64,000 nucleotides of DNA from an uncultured Eubacterium sp. (lineage in GTDB: Bacteria > Bacillota > Clostridia > Lachnospirales > Lachnospiraceae): assembly GCA_958446835.1 (NCBI GenBank), contig CAUCXT010000002.1:83684-147683 (forward strand), read 5' to 3'. The position numbers were made by a program, and so were the translations under genes. Below, one piece after another: positions 62,149 through 64,000 of the stretch; the first letter of the stretch is position 1; each line of letters begins with the position of its first letter. The notes under the pieces are model-generated. The model was not told the DNA's origin. It saw nothing but the letters and a program-made list of their open reading frames with translations, and made no database searches.

Positions 62149-63492
62149 ATGGTAAAGGTAATTACATATGGTACTTATGATCTTTTGCACTATGGACATG
62201 TAAATCTGTTAAAAAGGGCAAAAGCGTTGGGAGACTATCTTATTGTGGGAGTAACATCTGACGATTTTGATAGGAACCGTGGAAAAATAAATGTTAAACA
62301 ATCTTTAATGGAGAGAATTGAGGCAGTTAAACAATTAGGAATAGCTGATGAGATAATAGTCGAAGAATATGAAGGGCAAAAAATAGACGATATCAGACGC
62401 TATTGTGTTGATATTTTTACTGTCGGAAGTGATTGGAAAGGAAAATTTGACTATCTGAATGAATATTGTAAGGTAATATATTTAGATAGAACTGAGGGAG
62501 TTTCAAGCACGGAGCTCAGAAGTGAACAGCAGAAAATAAATCTTGGCATTGTTGGCGATGATGAATACCTGAAAAAGATATATGGTCAGAGCAAATATGT
62601 CAATGCAATACAGAGTGTATCGCTGTATAGAAAAAACATTCAGAATTTAGGGGATGATTTTAAAAATATAGATTATGTTACATCTGATTATGATGATTTA
62701 TTAGACCGTGTTGAGGCTGTATACATTCATTCATATCCTGAAAATCATTATTCTCTTATAAAGAGGGCGCTTATTAAGGGAAAGCATGTGCTTTGTGAGG
62801 ACCCGATGGTCTTGGACCTGGAACAACAAAAAGAATTGGAGGCTATTGCCGACTCTAAAAAGTGCATACTTATGAATTCTCTGAGAACAGCATATTCAAC
62901 GGCATATATCAGACTTATGCTGCTAATAAAAACAGGAATGATTGGTGAGGTAAAATCAATCGATGCCACTTGTACCTCGTTGAAAAATAAGCCGCTGCTT
63001 ATGAATAATAAATTGGAAGAACAATGGAACTCAATATGTGAATGGGGACCTACGGCATTGCTGCCGATTTTTCAGATATTGGGGACGGGCTATCTGAAAA
63101 AATGTATTTCGACTAATTTATTAAAAGAAAATTCACGATTCGATTTGTTTACGAAGATTGATTTTATATATCCGTCAGCAGTTGCGACAGTTAAGGTTGG
63201 ACAGGGTGTAAAATCGGAAGGAAATTTAATAATATCCGGAACGGAAGGATATATTTATGTTCCGGCTCCTTGGTGGAAAACAGATTACTTTGAAATACGA
63301 TTTGAGAATATGGAGAAAAATAAGAGGTATTTCTATCAGTTAGATGGAGAAGGAATACCATTTCTTCTTCTTTCTTTCTGCAAAGCTATAGAAAATGGAA
63401 GGGACCCCGAATATATAAGCAGGAATGTGTCTAAGGCTATAACCCATATTATATATGACTTTTACAATAAAATTGATTTATTTGAAATATGA
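62149..63492 (+). CDS. Cytidylyltransferase fused to a Gfo/Idh/MocA-type oxidoreductase
   Basis: A 447-residue two-domain protein. Residues 1-130 are a TagD-like nucleotidyltransferase: GTYDLLHYGHVNLLKRAK with the HxGH motif and RTEGVSSTELR. Residues about 135-447 resemble Gfo/Idh/MocA NAD-dependent oxidoreductases, with LGIVGDDEYLKKI as nucleotide-binding start and CEDPMVLD at the place of the catalytic EKP loop. A fused enzyme could make a CDP-activated polyol by reduction plus cytidylyl transfer, the donor needed by the LicD proteins. AAAGGGG precedes the start; the next gene overlaps or abuts its end. Confidence 0.8.
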   Translation: MVKVITYGTYDLLHYGHVNLLKRAKALGDYLIVGVTSDDFDRNRGKINVKQSLMERIEAVKQLGIADEIIVEEYEGQKIDDIRRYCVDIFTVGSDWKGKFDYLNEYCKVIYLDRTEGVSSTELRSEQQKINLGIVGDDEYLKKIYGQSKYVNAIQSVSLYRKNIQNLGDDFKNIDYVTSDYDDLLDRVEAVYIHSYPENHYSLIKRALIKGKHVLCEDPMVLDLEQQKELEAIADSKKCILMNSLRTAYSTAYIRLMLLIKTGMIGEVKSIDATCTSLKNKPLLMNNKLEEQWNSICEWGPTALLPIFQILGTGYLKKCISTNLLKENSRFDLFTKIDFIYPSAVATVKVGQGVKSEGNLIISGTEGYIYVPAPWWKTDYFEIRFENMEKNKRYFYQLDGEGIPFLLLSFCKAIENGRDPEYISRNVSKAITHIIYDFYNKIDLFEI

Positions 63493-63503
63493 AAGGATTA
63501 AAA

Positions 63504-63956
63504 ATGAAAAGAGTATTAATATACGGAACCGGAATGGTTGCAAAGTTTTTTTTGGAAAATCATGTTTTTGATGATGAAGAGCTGATTGGCGTTTTGGAGA
63601 CTGTTAAATCAGTAGATTTTTTTTGCGGACATAAAGTAATTGAAGTAAAAGATACGGATATATCAGTTGACATGGTATATATCACAAATTCTTATATGGA
63701 GACAGTTATAAACTTGCTTAATATAGGAATAGACAAACAAAAGCTTGTTTTGTGCAATGAGGAGCTTAAAAATAAGTATTTGTTCTATACAAAAGGAATA
63801 TTAGATATTCTTTATGATGAGAGTTTTGCACTTAAATTCTGTGAATATTATGAGAAAACCGTAAATAGGGCAAAGTATATTGTGACGGAAGCAATGAACA
63901 TGCCGGTTGATATATTTGAGTGTGATAAAACACAAAAATTGTTTGGTTGGTGCTAA
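63504..63956 (+). CDS. Rossmann-type N-terminal domain protein, possibly truncated
   Basis: A 150-residue protein starting MKRVLIYGTGMVAKFFLENH, an N-terminal Rossmann module like those on the two LicD fusions, followed by a helical part. Proteins of this type usually continue into a larger catalytic domain (for example a methyltransferase); here a TAA ends the frame at 63956, 44 bases from the window edge, so truncation or frameshift is possible. ATG 63504 has AAAGGA upstream; the ATG at 63489 overlaps the previous gene. Confidence 0.6.
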   Translation: MKRVLIYGTGMVAKFFLENHVFDDEELIGVLETVKSVDFFCGHKVIEVKDTDISVDMVYITNSYMETVINLLNIGIDKQKLVLCNEELKNKYLFYTKGILDILYDESFALKFCEYYEKTVNRAKYIVTEAMNMPVDIFECDKTQKLFGWC

Positions 63957-64000
63957 GATATAACTATGGACACGAAAAGTTGAACAGCTTATAATTATCA

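Noticed and set aside
1..64000. CRISPR array, tRNA, rRNA or prophage
   Set aside because: No regularly spaced direct repeats, tRNA-like cloverleaf, rRNA sequence or phage structural genes were seen by reading.

Overview
The window looks like chromosome of a motile, spore-forming, Gram-positive gut anaerobe of the Lachnospiraceae (Roseburia / Agathobacter / Lachnospira-like). The reasons are a mannan/galactomannan utilisation locus of the Roseburia type (GH36, mannobiose 2-epimerase, GH130, two acetylesterases, GH1, GH27), SpoIIID, the spoIIID-mbl-flhO-flhP gene order known from Firmicutes, a fliW-csrA pair, and strong AGGAGG-type ribosome binding sites. No rRNA, tRNA or CRISPR array was seen.

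Layout. 1-0.7 kb: the 3' end of a GH13 glycosidase. 0.7-4.4 kb: a surface O-acylation set (acyltransferase-3, MBOAT, SGNH-like partner). 4.4-6.2 kb: a decayed XRE-type regulator and a deleted ABC exporter. 6.4-16.4 kb: the mannan operon region with its LacI regulator. 16.6-18.0 kb: a solitary, cysteine-rich flagellin. 18.1-19.4 kb: GH27 alpha-galactosidase. 19.5-23.0 kb: an AAA/PD-(D/E)XK protein, an inositol-monophosphatase-family enzyme and a membrane protein. 23.0-26.3 kb: spoIIID and the TrkH/TrkA potassium uptake pair. 26.7-44.9 kb: mbl and a long flagellar block (rod proteins, FlgM, FlgN, two FlgK, FlgL, FliW, CsrA, FlaG, FliD, FliS, a chaperone-like protein, flagellin), with recD2 and comF embedded. 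44.9-55.1 kb: glycosyltransferases and LicD-fusion phosphotransferases, partly duplicated, plus a second AAA/PD-(D/E)XK protein. 55.1-57.9 kb: a candidate sigma-28-driven small RNA followed by a degenerate group II intron that carries an IS1182-like transposase remnant. 57.9-64 kb: a visibly more A+T-rich block with two Rossmann-LicD fusions and a fused cytidylyltransferase/oxidoreductase.

How it fits together. The mannan genes are predicted to finish intracellular breakdown of imported acetylated galacto-manno-oligosaccharides: CE2 and CE17 remove acetyl groups, GH36 and GH27 remove galactose, the epimerase and GH130 convert mannobiose to mannosyl-glucose and then to mannose-1-phosphate, and GH1 handles beta-glucosides or beta-mannosides. 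The flagellar block encodes late-assembly proteins under a FlgM/sigma-28 checkpoint and a FliW-CsrA translational switch. The main flagellin leader carries a sigma-28 promoter and hairpins with CsrA-type GGA loops. The glycosyltransferase/LicD/cytidylyltransferase genes directly after flagellin probably build a phospho-decorated surface or flagellar glycan.

The most interesting lead is at 55.10-55.27 kb: a perfect sigma-28 -10 element overlapped by a 16-bp palindrome, followed by about 135 nt of non-coding sequence with stem-loops that present GGA (two with AUGGA loops like that of the flagellin leader) and an intrinsic terminator. That is the architecture expected of a CsrB-like RNA that titrates CsrA, which I do not know to be described in Firmicutes. 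It is an inference from sequence only.
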